Shown here in pieces: positions 35,137-44,989 of a stretch of 64,000 nt of DNA. A program made the position numbers and the translations under genes. The DNA comes from Paenibacillus sp. J2TS4 (GTDB lineage Bacteria > Bacillota > Bacilli > Paenibacillales > NBRC-103111). Location of the stretch: positions 124,001-188,000 of the forward strand of contig NZ_BOSH01000014.1 of assembly GCF_018403245.1 (NCBI RefSeq), given 5' to 3'. Under the pieces are notes generated by a model, which worked only from the letters and a program-made list of their open reading frames with translations, was not told the origin of the DNA and did no database searches. Each line of letters opens with the position of its first letter. Within the stretch, counting starts at the first letter, position 1.

Positions 35137-36573
35137 ATGGTCTTTAAAGGCCGTACGGTTTTGGCTTTTATCGTGATGGCTATGTTCGCCAGCAGTATTT
35201 TAACTTTAACGATTGTAAGTCCTTCTCTAGTAACCGGCGACTCCATCAAAGAAGAAGTGACGAGCAAAGATTTGGACAAAGTGAAGACGGCCTATGAACT
35301 CATACGTACGCGTTATTTAGAAGATGTAGATCATGATAAAATTATTGACGGGGCTATACACGGAATGTTGTCTTCTTTGGAAGATCCGTTCTCTACGTAT
35401 ATGACGACAGAGGAAGCCAAGCAGTTTCAAGAGAATATCAGTTCCTCTTTTCAAGGGATTGGGGCAGAGGTTTCGTTGAACAATGGAAGGGTGACGATTG
35501 TTTCGCCGATTAAAGGGTCTCCTGCGGAAAAATCCGGTCTGCAGGCCAAGGATATTATTCTAAGTGTGAATGGGGAATCGCTGGATGGGCTGACCTTGAA
35601 CGAAGCCGTAGCTAAGATCCGCGGCCCTAAAGGAACCGAAGCGAAACTGAGCATCCTGCGTCTCGGGGCTTCTGAACCGGTAGAGATCGCTATCGTGCGG
35701 GACGACATTCCGCTGGAAACCGTCTATGCTGAAATGCTGGCGAATTCGATTGGCAAAATTGAAATTACTCAGTTTTCGTATGAAACGAATAAAAGATTCA
35801 AGGAAGAGCTGACCAAGCTGGAAGATCAGGGAATGAAAGCTTTGATTATTGATGTGCGGAATGATCCCGGCGGACTGCTGGACCGGGTCATCGATATCGT
35901 ACAGCCCTTCATTGAAAAGGGAAAGCCGATCATTCAGATGGAAGATCGCGAGGGGAATCGGCAGCCGACATTGTCCAAGAATCCTAATTCCGCTAAACCG
36001 TATCCTGTTGCCGTGCTTATTAACCAGGGCAGCGCCAGCGCTTCGGAAATATTGGCCGGAGCATTGAAAGAATCCGCCGGAAGTCATCTTGTTGGACAGA
36101 CGACTTACGGTAAAGGGACGGTTCAGATGACTTTTGAAAAAGAAATGGGAGACGGCAGCAATATTAAAATGACCACTTTAAAATGGCTGACTCCCGAAGG
36201 AAATTGGATTAATGAGGTAGGCATTGAGCCGGATTTGAAAGTGGACCAGCCGGAGTTTTTTACGGTCAGGCCATTTAGTAAACAGAGCACACTAACCGTC
36301 GATATGACGAATGAAGATGTCAAAACGCTGCAAACCATGCTCCAGGGCCTCGGTTATTCTCCTGATCGAATAGACGGCTATTTCAGCTTGCAGACCGCTG
36401 AAGCAGTCAAAGCTTTTCAAAGGGACAACCAGCTTGCAGCGAACGGTGAAGTCGACGAGCAATTGATGGGACTGCTGGAAAGTAAAGTGATAGAAGCTAT
36501 ACGCGATCCGATCCATGATGCACAGTTAAAAGCAGCTGTTCAATACTTGCAAGATAAGCTGGCACAGTCATAG
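35137..36573 (+). CDS. S41 carboxy-terminal processing peptidase (CtpA/CtpB type)
   Basis: 478 residues. An N-terminal membrane anchor or signal is followed by a PDZ domain at about residues 95-175 (GIGAEVSLNNGRV). The S41 catalytic domain has its serine in NQGSASASEILAGAL near residue 305 and its lysine in YGKGTVQ. A peptidoglycan-binding type 1 domain spans about residues 385-445. In Bacillus the related CtpB lies beside ftsX and minJ, as here, and acts in sporulation signalling. Whether this one is CtpA- or CtpB-like is unsettled. The likely ribosome site is AAGGTGG, 10 bp before ATG 35137. Confidence 0.92.
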   Translation: MVFKGRTVLAFIVMAMFASSILTLTIVSPSLVTGDSIKEEVTSKDLDKVKTAYELIRTRYLEDVDHDKIIDGAIHGMLSSLEDPFSTYMTTEEAKQFQENISSSFQGIGAEVSLNNGRVTIVSPIKGSPAEKSGLQAKDIILSVNGESLDGLTLNEAVAKIRGPKGTEAKLSILRLGASEPVEIAIVRDDIPLETVYAEMLANSIGKIEITQFSYETNKRFKEELTKLEDQGMKALIIDVRNDPGGLLDRVIDIVQPFIEKGKPIIQMEDREGNRQPTLSKNPNSAKPYPVAVLINQGSASASEILAGALKESAGSHLVGQTTYGKGTVQMTFEKEMGDGSNIKMTTLKWLTPEGNWINEVGIEPDLKVDQPEFFTVRPFSKQSTLTVDMTNEDVKTLQTMLQGLGYSPDRIDGYFSLQTAEAVKAFQRDNQLAANGEVDEQLMGLLESKVIEAIRDPIHDAQLKAAVQYLQDKLAQS

Positions 36574-36631
36574 AAGGATGGAAGGAAATTTCAGGAATCG
36601 GCAGGAAATTGAATAGGGACGTAGAATTTTG

Positions 36632-36677
36632 AAGAAGGCCGGTATGAATCAACCGTACCGCCTTCTTATCTTTTTTT
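36632..36677 (+). terminator. Intrinsic terminator after the ctp gene
   Basis: A stem of AAGAAGG plus CCGGTA with a one-base bulge pairs across a 10-nt loop with GTACCGCCTTCTT, then a run of T residues. Confidence 0.75.
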
Positions 36678-36690
36678 AAGGAGCTGTCGA

Positions 36691-37971
36691 ATGAATCCTT
36701 TTATAGAGTGGGGAGAACAGGGGCTTCGAGCTTTGGTTCAACTATTGCTGAACCCTTTTTATTACATAGGAATAGCCTTCATTGTTCTACAGTATAGAAG
36801 GCAGATCTCACTGGAGCGCAAATTGTTTAATTCACGTCTTCACTCCTTCTTGGGTGAAGCTTGGCGGACGTTGCTGTGGGGTTGGCTCGGGGGACTGATG
36901 GCTTCGGTGCTCATGATTCTGTTCGGCGTTACCTTACCCTTTAATGCGATGCTGCTGATTTGGGCGATTGCGTTCCTCCTGATGCTTGCTCGCGTTCGAT
37001 ACTTTTGCATCGCCTACTCGGTAGGGGTCCTAGGTATCCTTCATTTCATTGCGCTAGTCGCTCCTGTGGCAGAGGAGTGGCCGGTAGCAGGCTGGGTATT
37101 CCACACCGCTTTGTCTGTGAATATGCCTTCTTTATTGGCACTGGCGGGAGTGCTTCATCTGGTGGAAGGACTGCTGATGCGCTGGCAGGGAAGCCGCTTG
37201 GCTATGCCTCTCTTCCTGGAGAGCAAACGGGGCAAATTGGTGGGGGCCTATCATCTTCAGGGTTTCTGGCCTGTTCCGTTGTTTTTGCTGGTTCCGTCGC
37301 AATCGGGAATGCAACTGCCTTGGAATCCGTGGTTTATAGAAAGTGGATCGGCCGCTGGGTGGGGAATCATTGCTTTCCCCGCGTTGATCGGTTTTACTTC
37401 TTCAACCCTATCCCGTCTGCCGGCTTGGAAAGCTAGATTCGATTCGACGATATTGATGGGTTACTCAATCATCATTCTTGCCGGGGCAATAGGCAGCTAC
37501 TATTGGTCTCCGTTTATTCTGCCAGCCTCGTTATTAGTCATCTTATTGCATGAAGGAATGATCGCCTATTCCAATCGTAAAGAAGAATCTGCGAATCCGA
37601 TGTATGTCCATGATTCCAGAGGATTAAAGATCTTGGCCGTGCTGCCTCAAAGTCCGGCTGCCGAGCTAGGCATTCAGGCGGGCGAAATTATCCATAAGGT
37701 TAATCAGATTAAGGTAGCTACGAAGGAAGAGTTTCATCAAGCGATGCAAGCGAACTCGGCCTTCTGTAAGCTGGAAATCATTAATCTGGAGGGGCACTCC
37801 AAGTTTGTCAGCAGGGCCGTGTTTGCCGGAGAGCATCACCAGTTGGGGCTGATTCTCTGTCCCGATGATAAAGCGATGTACTATGTTGAACAGAGGCCGG
37901 TATCCATCTTTGCCTATTTTCGTAAAAAGAAGAATGGACTGCGCTCTCACAGATCGTCAGCCTCTTCTTAA
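36691..37971 (+). CDS. minJ: MinJ-like PDZ membrane protein (division-site topology factor)
   Basis: 426 residues. About seven or eight hydrophobic spans lie in residues 15-295, followed by a cytosolic PDZ domain at about 305-385 (GLKILAVLPQSPAAELGIQAG). This is the layout of Bacillus MinJ, which links DivIVA to MinD and MinC. MinJ also lies beside ctpB and ftsX in Bacillus, so synteny supports the call. AAGGAG precedes the ATG, immediately after the terminator; promoter not identified. Confidence 0.78.
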   Translation: MNPFIEWGEQGLRALVQLLLNPFYYIGIAFIVLQYRRQISLERKLFNSRLHSFLGEAWRTLLWGWLGGLMASVLMILFGVTLPFNAMLLIWAIAFLLMLARVRYFCIAYSVGVLGILHFIALVAPVAEEWPVAGWVFHTALSVNMPSLLALAGVLHLVEGLLMRWQGSRLAMPLFLESKRGKLVGAYHLQGFWPVPLFLLVPSQSGMQLPWNPWFIESGSAAGWGIIAFPALIGFTSSTLSRLPAWKARFDSTILMGYSIIILAGAIGSYYWSPFILPASLLVILLHEGMIAYSNRKEESANPMYVHDSRGLKILAVLPQSPAAELGIQAGEIIHKVNQIKVATKEEFHQAMQANSAFCKLEIINLEGHSKFVSRAVFAGEHHQLGLILCPDDKAMYYVEQRPVSIFAYFRKKKNGLRSHRSSASS

Positions 37972-38083
37972 TCTGCTGCACCCTTTGCTAATTCGGAATA
38001 GGATATGGGCTGATTTTTAGCGCGGGCTTTGAGTGAATCGAAACGGATATAGAGATAATATACTAATTACTCCACATCACAAC

Positions 38084-38113
38084 AAAAACCTGACGGGAAG
38101 CCGTCAGGTTTTT
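38084..38113. terminator. Bidirectional intrinsic terminator, minJ / motB
   Basis: Perfect 13-bp inverted repeat (AAAAACCTGACGG) around a 4-nt loop GAAG, with A and T tails on either side, between convergent genes. Confidence 0.92.
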
Positions 38114-38133
38114 AATATATTTTACAGTGGGGA

Positions 38134-38892
38134 TTATCTAAGGACTATAATTTCTACTCGACGGTTTTTTTGCCGGTTCTCGTTGGATGTATTCGGAACA
38201 ATAGGTTTCGTGTCGGCAAAGGCGGTAGAGATGAACATGGATTCGGGCAGCTCCGCTTCATTGGTAAAGTATCTCAACACGGACAACGATCTTTCGGAAC
38301 TCAGTCTCCAGTTGTCTTTATAGTAAGCGCCGGTGGCCAGCGGAAGATCGTCGGTATGCCCTTCGATACTGATCTTTGTGTTCAGTGTCGGGAACAGGCT
38401 CGCCAGCTTCTCCAGAATAGGATAGGCCGGATCCTTCAGATCGGCTTTACCCAAATCAAACAGAAGCAAATCATTCAATGTAATTGCAACCCCTCTTGGG
38501 GTGTCGCCGACGGATACCGTTCCCTGCAATTGGTTTTCATCTATATATTCATTAACGACCTTGACCAAGTCTCGCAGTCCTTGTTCTTTCTGTCTCTCCA
38601 TTTCCTCAAGAAACTTGTTAAATTCTTTCGAATTCCCATCCATCCCTTTGCCTACATCCATACCGCCTATTACGCCAGCTCCCTGGGGCAGGACAGAATC
38701 ACCCTTGCTGCTGAATTGCAGTTGCAGCGTTTGGGCCAATTCGTTATATTTAGCTGTATCCACCTTGCTCATGGCATACATAATAACAAAAAATATAAGC
38801 AGGAGCGTAATCAGGTCCGCGTAAGTAATTAGCCAACGCTCATGGTTCTCAGGAACTTCCGGTTTCTTACCTCTCCTCGCCAAATTCTCCAC
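38134..38892 (-). CDS. motB: Flagellar motor stator protein MotB
   Basis: 252 residues. One transmembrane helix near residues 20-42 carries the proton-binding aspartate in TYADLITLLL. A plug/linker region is followed by an OmpA-like peptidoglycan-binding domain at about residues 130-250 (EGHTDDLPL, NRRVEIIVLR). It anchors the stator to the wall. The ATG lies 26 bp inside the end of motA, so the two are co-translated. The TYAD-type helix suggests a proton rather than sodium stator, but that is not decisive. Confidence 0.93.
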   Translation of the reverse strand: MENLARRGKKPEVPENHERWLITYADLITLLLIFFVIMYAMSKVDTAKYNELAQTLQLQFSSKGDSVLPQGAGVIGGMDVGKGMDGNSKEFNKFLEEMERQKEQGLRDLVKVVNEYIDENQLQGTVSVGDTPRGVAITLNDLLLFDLGKADLKDPAYPILEKLASLFPTLNTKISIEGHTDDLPLATGAYYKDNWRLSSERSLSVLRYFTNEAELPESMFISTAFADTKPIVPNTSNENRQKNRRVEIIVLR

Positions 38893-39658
38893 CTACTTCC
38901 GCTTTTGAGTTATTCTTTTGATGAAGGAAGGAGGTCAGCTTTTTACGGATTAACTGAGGGTTTTCACCTGCCTGTAAGGCCAGGATGCCTTCCAGCATCA
39001 GCTCCATAGTGGAGATTTGTTCCTTGCTGCGGGCTTTGATTTTACTTCCCATAGGTAGGTAGATAACGTTAGCGGTGGCAACTCCATACAGAGTGGCCGC
39101 GAACGCGACGGCAATCGCCGGGCCCAGTGAATCCGGGTCACTGAGACTGCCGAGAACGTGAATTAACCCCATGACTGTACCGACAATCCCCATCGTCGGG
39201 GCATATCCCCCTGCAGTTTCAAAAATTTTGGCATATCCTTCGTGACGGGCCTCAATCGCATCCATCTCGAGCTCCAAAATTTGCCGGGTAAGCTCAGGAT
39301 CGGTTCCGTCGATCACCATCATTAGCCCATCTTTAAGAAACGGGTCCCTGTACTCAACAGCCCTCTGCTCCAGCGCGAGCACACCTTCCCGGCGGGCGAT
39401 AGTAGCCATTTCTACGATGTCGTCGATAATGACCTCGGGTTCCTGCTTCTGTTCTTTGAAAGCCATAACCAGTGCTTTAGGAAATTCCTTGAGCTGTTTC
39501 CACGGAAAACTGACTACAGTTGCGCCTATAGTACCGCCGACGACGATGAGCAGTGCGCTGGGAACGAATAGAGCACTTAAGTGCCCTCCATCCCAAATAT
39601 AGCCCATGATGAGTGCCAGCAAGCCCGCAATTAATCCAATAATTGTTGTTAAATCCAC
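38867..39658 (-). CDS. motA: Flagellar motor stator protein MotA
   Basis: About 263 residues, four membrane spans: GLIAGLLALIMGYIW, the second at LLIVVGGTIGATVV, and two after residue 150. The cytosolic loop holds the charged residues that contact FliG (REGVLALEQRAVEYRDPFLKDG). PTMGIVGTVMGLIHVL is the conserved third span. A GTG at 39670 overlaps the ribosome site AGGAG; the GTG at 39658 (MDLTTIIGLI) is spaced correctly and matches the family start. Confidence 0.92.
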   Translation of the reverse strand: MDLTTIIGLIAGLLALIMGYIWDGGHLSALFVPSALLIVVGGTIGATVVSFPWKQLKEFPKALVMAFKEQKQEPEVIIDDIVEMATIARREGVLALEQRAVEYRDPFLKDGLMMVIDGTDPELTRQILELEMDAIEARHEGYAKIFETAGGYAPTMGIVGTVMGLIHVLGSLSDPDSLGPAIAVAFAATLYGVATANVIYLPMGSKIKARSKEQISTMELMLEGILALQAGENPQLIRKKLTSFLHQKNNSKAEVGGEFGEER

Positions 39659-39718
39659 GTTAGATACCACTCCTAGTTCAGCTTATAGTAGTTGGGAGGA
39701 TAAGGAACCAATCTTGAT

Positions 39719-39747
39719 TTGCAACCCAGATGCAAACAAGGTATAAT
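39719..39747 (+). promoter_or_regulatory. Sigma-A promoter of uvrBA
   Basis: TTGCAA (39719-39724), 17-bp spacer, consensus TATAAT (39742-39747), 130 bp before the uvrB ATG. Confidence 0.65.
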
Positions 39748-39752
39748 AGTAG

Positions 39753-39764
39753 GAACAAACATTC
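39753..39764. promoter_or_regulatory. LexA (SOS)-box-like site
   Basis: GAACAAACATTC lies 5 bp after the -10 hexamer. The Bacillus LexA/DinR core is GAACNNNNGTTC; this has one change (A for G). Its position would block transcription, and uvrB is a classic SOS gene. Confidence 0.5.
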
Positions 39765-39786
39765 CTATATTTCAACAGAAAATGAT

Positions 39787-39803
39787 AAACGGCTGTGCCG
39801 TTT
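39787..39803 (+). other. Leader hairpin before uvrB
   Basis: Perfect 7-bp stem AAACGGC/GCCGTTT with a 3-nt loop, followed 7 bp later by TTTTT. It could act as an attenuator in the uvrB leader. Confidence 0.4.
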
Positions 39804-39877
39804 GCTATCCTTTTTATCGACCGTATGGGAATAAAAGTTTAGAGGAAATCGCATTCCGAATTTAACGGAGGATTCTA

Positions 39878-41875
39878 ATGAGCGATCTCGTATTAAATAA
39901 TAAGAAGTTTGAGCTGGTTTCGGAATTTGAGCCTCAGGGCGATCAGCCCCAGGCTATTGAGAAAATCGTTAACAGCATTCAAAGCGGACAGAGGCACCAG
40001 ACGCTGCTTGGAGCGACGGGAACCGGGAAAACTTTTACGGCGGCACAGGTGATTGCCCGGTTAAATCGGCCTACCCTTGTCATTGCCCATAATAAAACAC
40101 TAGCCGCGCAATTATGCAGCGAGTTCAAGGAATTCTTTCCCAATAACGCTGTTGAATATTTTGTAAGCTACTACGATTACTACCAACCGGAGGCCTATAT
40201 TCCGTCCTCCGACACGTTTATTGAGAAGGATTCGAGTATTAACGATGAGATAGACAAGCTTCGCCACTCAGCTACGAGTTCGCTGTTCGAGCGTCGCGAC
40301 GTCATCATTGTAGCGAGCGTATCTTGTATCTATGGACTCGGTTCTCCGAAGGAGTACCGGGATCTTTTGCTTTCTTTAAGAGTCGGTATGGAGTTGCCGA
40401 GGAACCAGATGCTTCATCGACTGGTCGATATTCAGTATCAGCGGAACGACATCAACTTTGTTCGGGGTACGTTCAGAGTCCGCGGGGACGTCGTCGAAAT
40501 TTTTCCCGCTTCTCGAAGCGAGCATGCCGTTCGGGTGGAGTTGTTCGGCGATGAGATTGAGCGGATAACCGAGATTGATGTGTTGACTGGAGAGATATTG
40601 GGAGAGCGGGATCATATCGCGATATTCCCTGCTTCCCACTTCGTCACGCATGAGGATACGATGAAGCGGGCCATAGTCAATATCGAGAGAGAATTGGAAG
40701 AGCGGCTGGCCGAATTCCGGGAGCAGGGCAAGCTGCTGGAGGCCCAGAGGCTGGAGCAGCGGACCCGCTACGATATCGAGATGATGCTCGAAATGGGCTT
40801 CTGCTCGGGGATTGAGAACTATTCCGGTCCGCTTACCTTCCGTGAACGGGGAGCCACTCCGTACACGCTGTTTGATTATTTTCCCGATGATATGCTCGTA
40901 GTGGTGGATGAGTCACACGTTTCGCTGCCGCAAATTCGGGGGATGTACAACGGAGACAGAGCGAGGAAGGAAGTTCTGGTGGAGCACGGCTTCCGTCTTC
41001 CGTCTGCATTGGACAATCGGCCGCTCCGCTTCGAGGAGTTCGAGGGCAAAGTGAAGCAGGCCTTGTACGTATCGGCGACTCCAGGTCCGTATGAGCTGGA
41101 GCATTGCCCCGACATGATCGAACAGATCATTCGGCCGACCGGTCTGCTCGATCCGGTCATCGAGGTCAGGCCAACGCAGGGTCAGATTGATGATTTGATC
41201 GAGGATATCCAGGACAGAGTCAAGAAGGACGAACGGGTGCTGGTCACTACCTTGACGAAGAAAATGGCCGAGGATCTGACCGATTATTTGAAGGAAATAG
41301 GCATTCGTGTCCGGTATCTTCACTCCGATATCAAAACGTTGGAGAGGATGCAGATATTAAGAGACTTGCGGATCGGTACATTTCACGTACTGGTCGGAAT
41401 CAATCTGCTCAGGGAAGGGCTGGACTTGCCGGAGGTTTCATTGGTAGCCATTCTCGATGCGGATAAAGAAGGATTTTTGCGGGCGGAACGTTCCCTGATT
41501 CAGACGATCGGGCGTGCAGCGAGGAATTCTGAGGGCAAGGTTATTATGTACGCTGATAAATACACGGATTCGATGAATAAAGCGATTCAGGAAACCGAGC
41601 GTCGTCGATCTATTCAAATCGCACATAACGAAAAGTATGGAATAACCCCTCAGACCATCCAGAAGAAAGTACGTGAAGTCATTGAAGCAACCAAAGTGGC
41701 TGAACAGAAGGCCGACTATTTGACCGACATCCAGATGAACAAAATGTCGAAAAAGGATCGGGCCGCTCTTATCGAGCGTATGGAAGCGGAGATGAAAGAT
41801 GCGGCCAAGAGTCTGCAGTTCGAGAGAGCGGCAGAGCTGCGGGACGCTATTATGGAGCTAAAAGCCCAATCATGA
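39878..41875 (+). CDS. uvrB: UvrABC system protein B
   Basis: A 665-residue damage-verifying helicase of nucleotide excision repair. Walker A GATGTGKT is near residue 45. YYDYYQPEAY, near residue 95, is the beta-hairpin that probes the damaged strand. Helicase motif VI (QTIGRAARN) is near 540. The C-terminal UVR motif that binds UvrC covers the last 35 residues (FERAAELRDAI). ACGGAGG precedes the ATG. Confidence 0.97.
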   Translation: MSDLVLNNKKFELVSEFEPQGDQPQAIEKIVNSIQSGQRHQTLLGATGTGKTFTAAQVIARLNRPTLVIAHNKTLAAQLCSEFKEFFPNNAVEYFVSYYDYYQPEAYIPSSDTFIEKDSSINDEIDKLRHSATSSLFERRDVIIVASVSCIYGLGSPKEYRDLLLSLRVGMELPRNQMLHRLVDIQYQRNDINFVRGTFRVRGDVVEIFPASRSEHAVRVELFGDEIERITEIDVLTGEILGERDHIAIFPASHFVTHEDTMKRAIVNIERELEERLAEFREQGKLLEAQRLEQRTRYDIEMMLEMGFCSGIENYSGPLTFRERGATPYTLFDYFPDDMLVVVDESHVSLPQIRGMYNGDRARKEVLVEHGFRLPSALDNRPLRFEEFEGKVKQALYVSATPGPYELEHCPDMIEQIIRPTGLLDPVIEVRPTQGQIDDLIEDIQDRVKKDERVLVTTLTKKMAEDLTDYLKEIGIRVRYLHSDIKTLERMQILRDLRIGTFHVLVGINLLREGLDLPEVSLVAILDADKEGFLRAERSLIQTIGRAARNSEGKVIMYADKYTDSMNKAIQETERRRSIQIAHNEKYGITPQTIQKKVREVIEATKVAEQKADYLTDIQMNKMSKKDRAALIERMEAEMKDAAKSLQFERAAELRDAIMELKAQS

Positions 41876-41892
41876 GAGGAGGGAGGGGTAAC

Positions 41893-44775
41893 GTGGCCAG
41901 TGATCAGATCGTCATTAAAGGGGCACGCGCCCATAATTTAAAAAATATCGATGTAACGATTCCGAGGGATCAATTTGTCGTCCTGACCGGTTTAAGCGGC
42001 TCGGGCAAATCCTCTCTTGCATTTGATACGATTTATGCGGAAGGCCAGAGAAGATATGTAGAGTCCTTGTCTGCCTATGCCAGGCAGTTCCTTGGACAGA
42101 TGGATAAACCGGATGTCGATTCAATTGACGGTCTTTCTCCGGCGATATCCATTGATCAGAAGACGACCAGCCGGAATCCTCGTTCCACGGTAGGGACGGT
42201 AACGGAGATATACGATTACCTGCGTCTGCTGTTCGCCCGAATCGGGCGGCCTCACTGTCCAGTACACGGGGTAGAGATAACGGCGCAAACCGTGGAACAA
42301 ATGGTCGACCGGATTATGGAATATCCGGAACGGACCCGGCTGCAAATATTGGCTCCGCTTGTTTCCGGCCGGAAAGGAGAGCACGTGAAGCTGCTCTCGG
42401 ATATTCAGAAGCAGGGTTTCGTTCGTGTGCGGGTGAACGGAGAGATTATCGATCTATCCGAGAAAATCGAGCTGGAGAAAAATAAGAAACACTCCATCGA
42501 AGTGGTCGTCGACCGAATCGTCGTTAAGGAAGGGGTCGAAACTCGTCTCGCCGATTCTCTGGAGATCGCGCTAAAGCTGGCGGAAGGCAGAGTGCTGGTA
42601 GATGTAATGGAGCAGGAGGAGCTGCTGTTCAGCCAGAATCTGGCCTGTCCGGAATGCGGCTTTAGTATGGAAGAGCTGGCCCCTCGCATGTTCTCCTTTA
42701 ACAGTCCTTTCGGGGCCTGTCCGGAATGTGACGGCTTGGGCAGCAAAATGATCGTCGATCCCGAATTGCTCGTTCCAGACTCCAGCAAATCAATAGACGA
42801 GGGGGCTTTTGAAGCATGGGCTGGAAGCACCTCTAATTATTATCCTCAGTTTTTAGCTGCGGTTTGCGAGCACTACAAGATTCCAACTGACGTTCCGGTT
42901 TCGGAAATAACCGATGAGCAGATGAAGACTATTCTTTATGGAACCAAAGGGGAACGGATTCGGTTTCGCTATGAGAATGAATTCGGGAGCACCAAGGAGG
43001 CCATGGTTCCTTTTGAAGGGATTATCCACAATTTGGAAAGAAGATACCGGGATACGGCTTCCGATGGAATTCGGGAACATATTGAAGCTTATATGAGCGC
43101 CAAGCCATGCGGTAAGTGTAAAGGCGACCGGCTCAAGCCGGAAACCTTAGCGGTAACGATCAATGATAAGAATATCGCTTATGCGACCCAACTGTCGGTA
43201 GGAGAGGCGCAGCATTTCTTTGGCAATCTGAAGCTTAATGAGAAAGAAAAGACGATCTCCAATCTTATTTTGCGGGAAATCAATTCCCGACTGGGCTTTC
43301 TTGTCAATGTCGGACTCGATTATTTGACACTCAGCCGGTCGGCGGGTACGCTCTCCGGCGGAGAAGCGCAGCGTATCAGATTGGCTACCCAGATCGGCTC
43401 CAGCTTGATGGGGGTTCTGTATATATTAGACGAGCCGAGCATCGGTTTGCATCAGCGGGATAATGACCGTCTGATTCAGACACTGGAGCATATGCGCAAC
43501 TTAGGGAATACTTTGATCGTTGTAGAGCATGATGAGGATACGATGCTCGCAGCGGATTATATAATCGACATTGGACCGGGTGCGGGCATACACGGGGGCC
43601 AGGTTGTAGCTCAGGGTACTCCCCAAGAAATAATGGAGAACCAAGCTTCGTTAACCGGCCAATATTTAAGCGGCCGCAAGTTTATCCCGGTGCCATTGGA
43701 ACGCAGGAAGCCTAATGGCAAATGGTTGGAAGTCAAGGGGGCCAAGGAGAACAATCTGCGCAGCGTTAATCTGAAGCTGCCGCTGGGGACGTTTGTCTGT
43801 GTGACCGGCGTGTCCGGGTCAGGCAAGAGTACGCTGATCAACGAAATTCTGTATAAAACTTTGGCGAGAGACTTGAATGGAGCCAAGGTACGCCCTGGAC
43901 ATTATAAAGAAATTAAAGGACTGGAGCATGTCGAGAAGGTCATTGATATCGACCAATCTCCGATTGGACGGACCCCTCGTTCGAATCCGGCGACATATAC
44001 GGGAGTATTTGATGATATTCGCGATGTGTTCGCCGCAACAACGGAAGCCAAAGTTCGCGGTTACAAGAAGGGGCGGTTCAGCTTTAACGTCAAGGGAGGA
44101 CGCTGTGAGGCTTGCCGAGGAGATGGAATCATCAAGATAGAGATGCATTTCCTGCCCGATGTCTATGTTCCTTGCGAAGTATGCAAAGGCAAGAGATACA
44201 ATCGCGAAACGCTCGAGATTAAATATAAAGGCAAAAACATTGCCGATATCTTGCAAATGACGATAGAAGATGCATGTGAGTTTTTCAAGAACATTCCCCG
44301 CATTCACCGGAAAATAAAAACATTGCAGGACGTAGGCCTAGGTTATATGGATCTGGGACAGCCTGCGACTACGCTATCCGGCGGAGAGGCGCAGCGAGTT
44401 AAGCTGGCAGCAGAATTGTACCGCCGGAATACGGGCAAGTCGATTTATATTTTGGATGAGCCGACTACGGGACTGCATATTCACGATATCGACCGGCTGC
44501 TTAACGTACTCCATCGTCTCGTTGAGAATGGAGAATCGGTTATCGTGATCGAGCATAATCTGGATGTCATCAAGACGGCGGATTATATCGTTGATCTGGG
44601 GCCAGAGGGGGGTCATCGTGGAGGGACAATTATCGCACAAGGAACTCCCGAACATATTGTGGCCTCGTCAAAGTCCTACACCGGAAAGTATTTAAAGCCT
44701 GTATTAGAGAGGGATAGGAAACGCTCGGAAGAAACTTCCTCTACCCTTCTGCAGAAAGAAGATGCGGTCGTCTAA
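41893..44775 (+). CDS. uvrA: UvrABC system protein A
   Basis: A 960-residue damage-sensing ABC ATPase dimer. Two ATPase modules are visible: Walker A TGLSGSGKSSLAFDT near residue 30 and TGVSGSGKSTL near 640. Each has its LSGGEAQR signature. Zinc-finger cysteines are in CPECG and CPEC near residues 250-280 and in CEAC and CEVC near 740-765. GGAGGGAGGGG lies between ATG 41872 and GTG 41893, so GTG 41893 is the start. The gap after uvrB is 17 bp, so it is an operon. Confidence 0.97.
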   Translation: MASDQIVIKGARAHNLKNIDVTIPRDQFVVLTGLSGSGKSSLAFDTIYAEGQRRYVESLSAYARQFLGQMDKPDVDSIDGLSPAISIDQKTTSRNPRSTVGTVTEIYDYLRLLFARIGRPHCPVHGVEITAQTVEQMVDRIMEYPERTRLQILAPLVSGRKGEHVKLLSDIQKQGFVRVRVNGEIIDLSEKIELEKNKKHSIEVVVDRIVVKEGVETRLADSLEIALKLAEGRVLVDVMEQEELLFSQNLACPECGFSMEELAPRMFSFNSPFGACPECDGLGSKMIVDPELLVPDSSKSIDEGAFEAWAGSTSNYYPQFLAAVCEHYKIPTDVPVSEITDEQMKTILYGTKGERIRFRYENEFGSTKEAMVPFEGIIHNLERRYRDTASDGIREHIEAYMSAKPCGKCKGDRLKPETLAVTINDKNIAYATQLSVGEAQHFFGNLKLNEKEKTISNLILREINSRLGFLVNVGLDYLTLSRSAGTLSGGEAQRIRLATQIGSSLMGVLYILDEPSIGLHQRDNDRLIQTLEHMRNLGNTLIVVEHDEDTMLAADYIIDIGPGAGIHGGQVVAQGTPQEIMENQASLTGQYLSGRKFIPVPLERRKPNGKWLEVKGAKENNLRSVNLKLPLGTFVCVTGVSGSGKSTLINEILYKTLARDLNGAKVRPGHYKEIKGLEHVEKVIDIDQSPIGRTPRSNPATYTGVFDDIRDVFAATTEAKVRGYKKGRFSFNVKGGRCEACRGDGIIKIEMHFLPDVYVPCEVCKGKRYNRETLEIKYKGKNIADILQMTIEDACEFFKNIPRIHRKIKTLQDVGLGYMDLGQPATTLSGGEAQRVKLAAELYRRNTGKSIYILDEPTTGLHIHDIDRLLNVLHRLVENGESVIVIEHNLDVIKTADYIVDLGPEGGHRGGTIIAQGTPEHIVASSKSYTGKYLKPVLERDRKRSEETSSTLLQKEDAVV

Positions 44776-44784
44776 AGAAGGAGA

Positions 44785-44814
44785 GTGGGCTGCCGGATAG
44801 GAGAGGCGGCCCGC
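44785..44814 (+). terminator. Hairpin after uvrA, possible terminator
   Basis: 10-bp stem GTGGGCTGCC with GGCGGCCCGC (two G-U pairs) and a 10-nt loop. The downstream stretch is T-poor, so efficiency is doubtful. Confidence 0.4.
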
Positions 44815-44989
44815 TATACTTCTCCGCTATTAACTTTAATAGGATGAAATATTGGATTTATGTTATAGAATGTCGGGGTTCGTCTATAATAATGGTGACA
44901 ATGTTGTTACAGATCAAATAAATGACTTGCAACATTGCCCTGCAGAAGATAACATAAGATAAGATAAGCTATGATAAGGAGGACTCTCG

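Noticed and set aside
38170..38832. 220-codon frame opposite motB
   Set aside because: motB is unmistakable and its frame explains the openness; no start signals.
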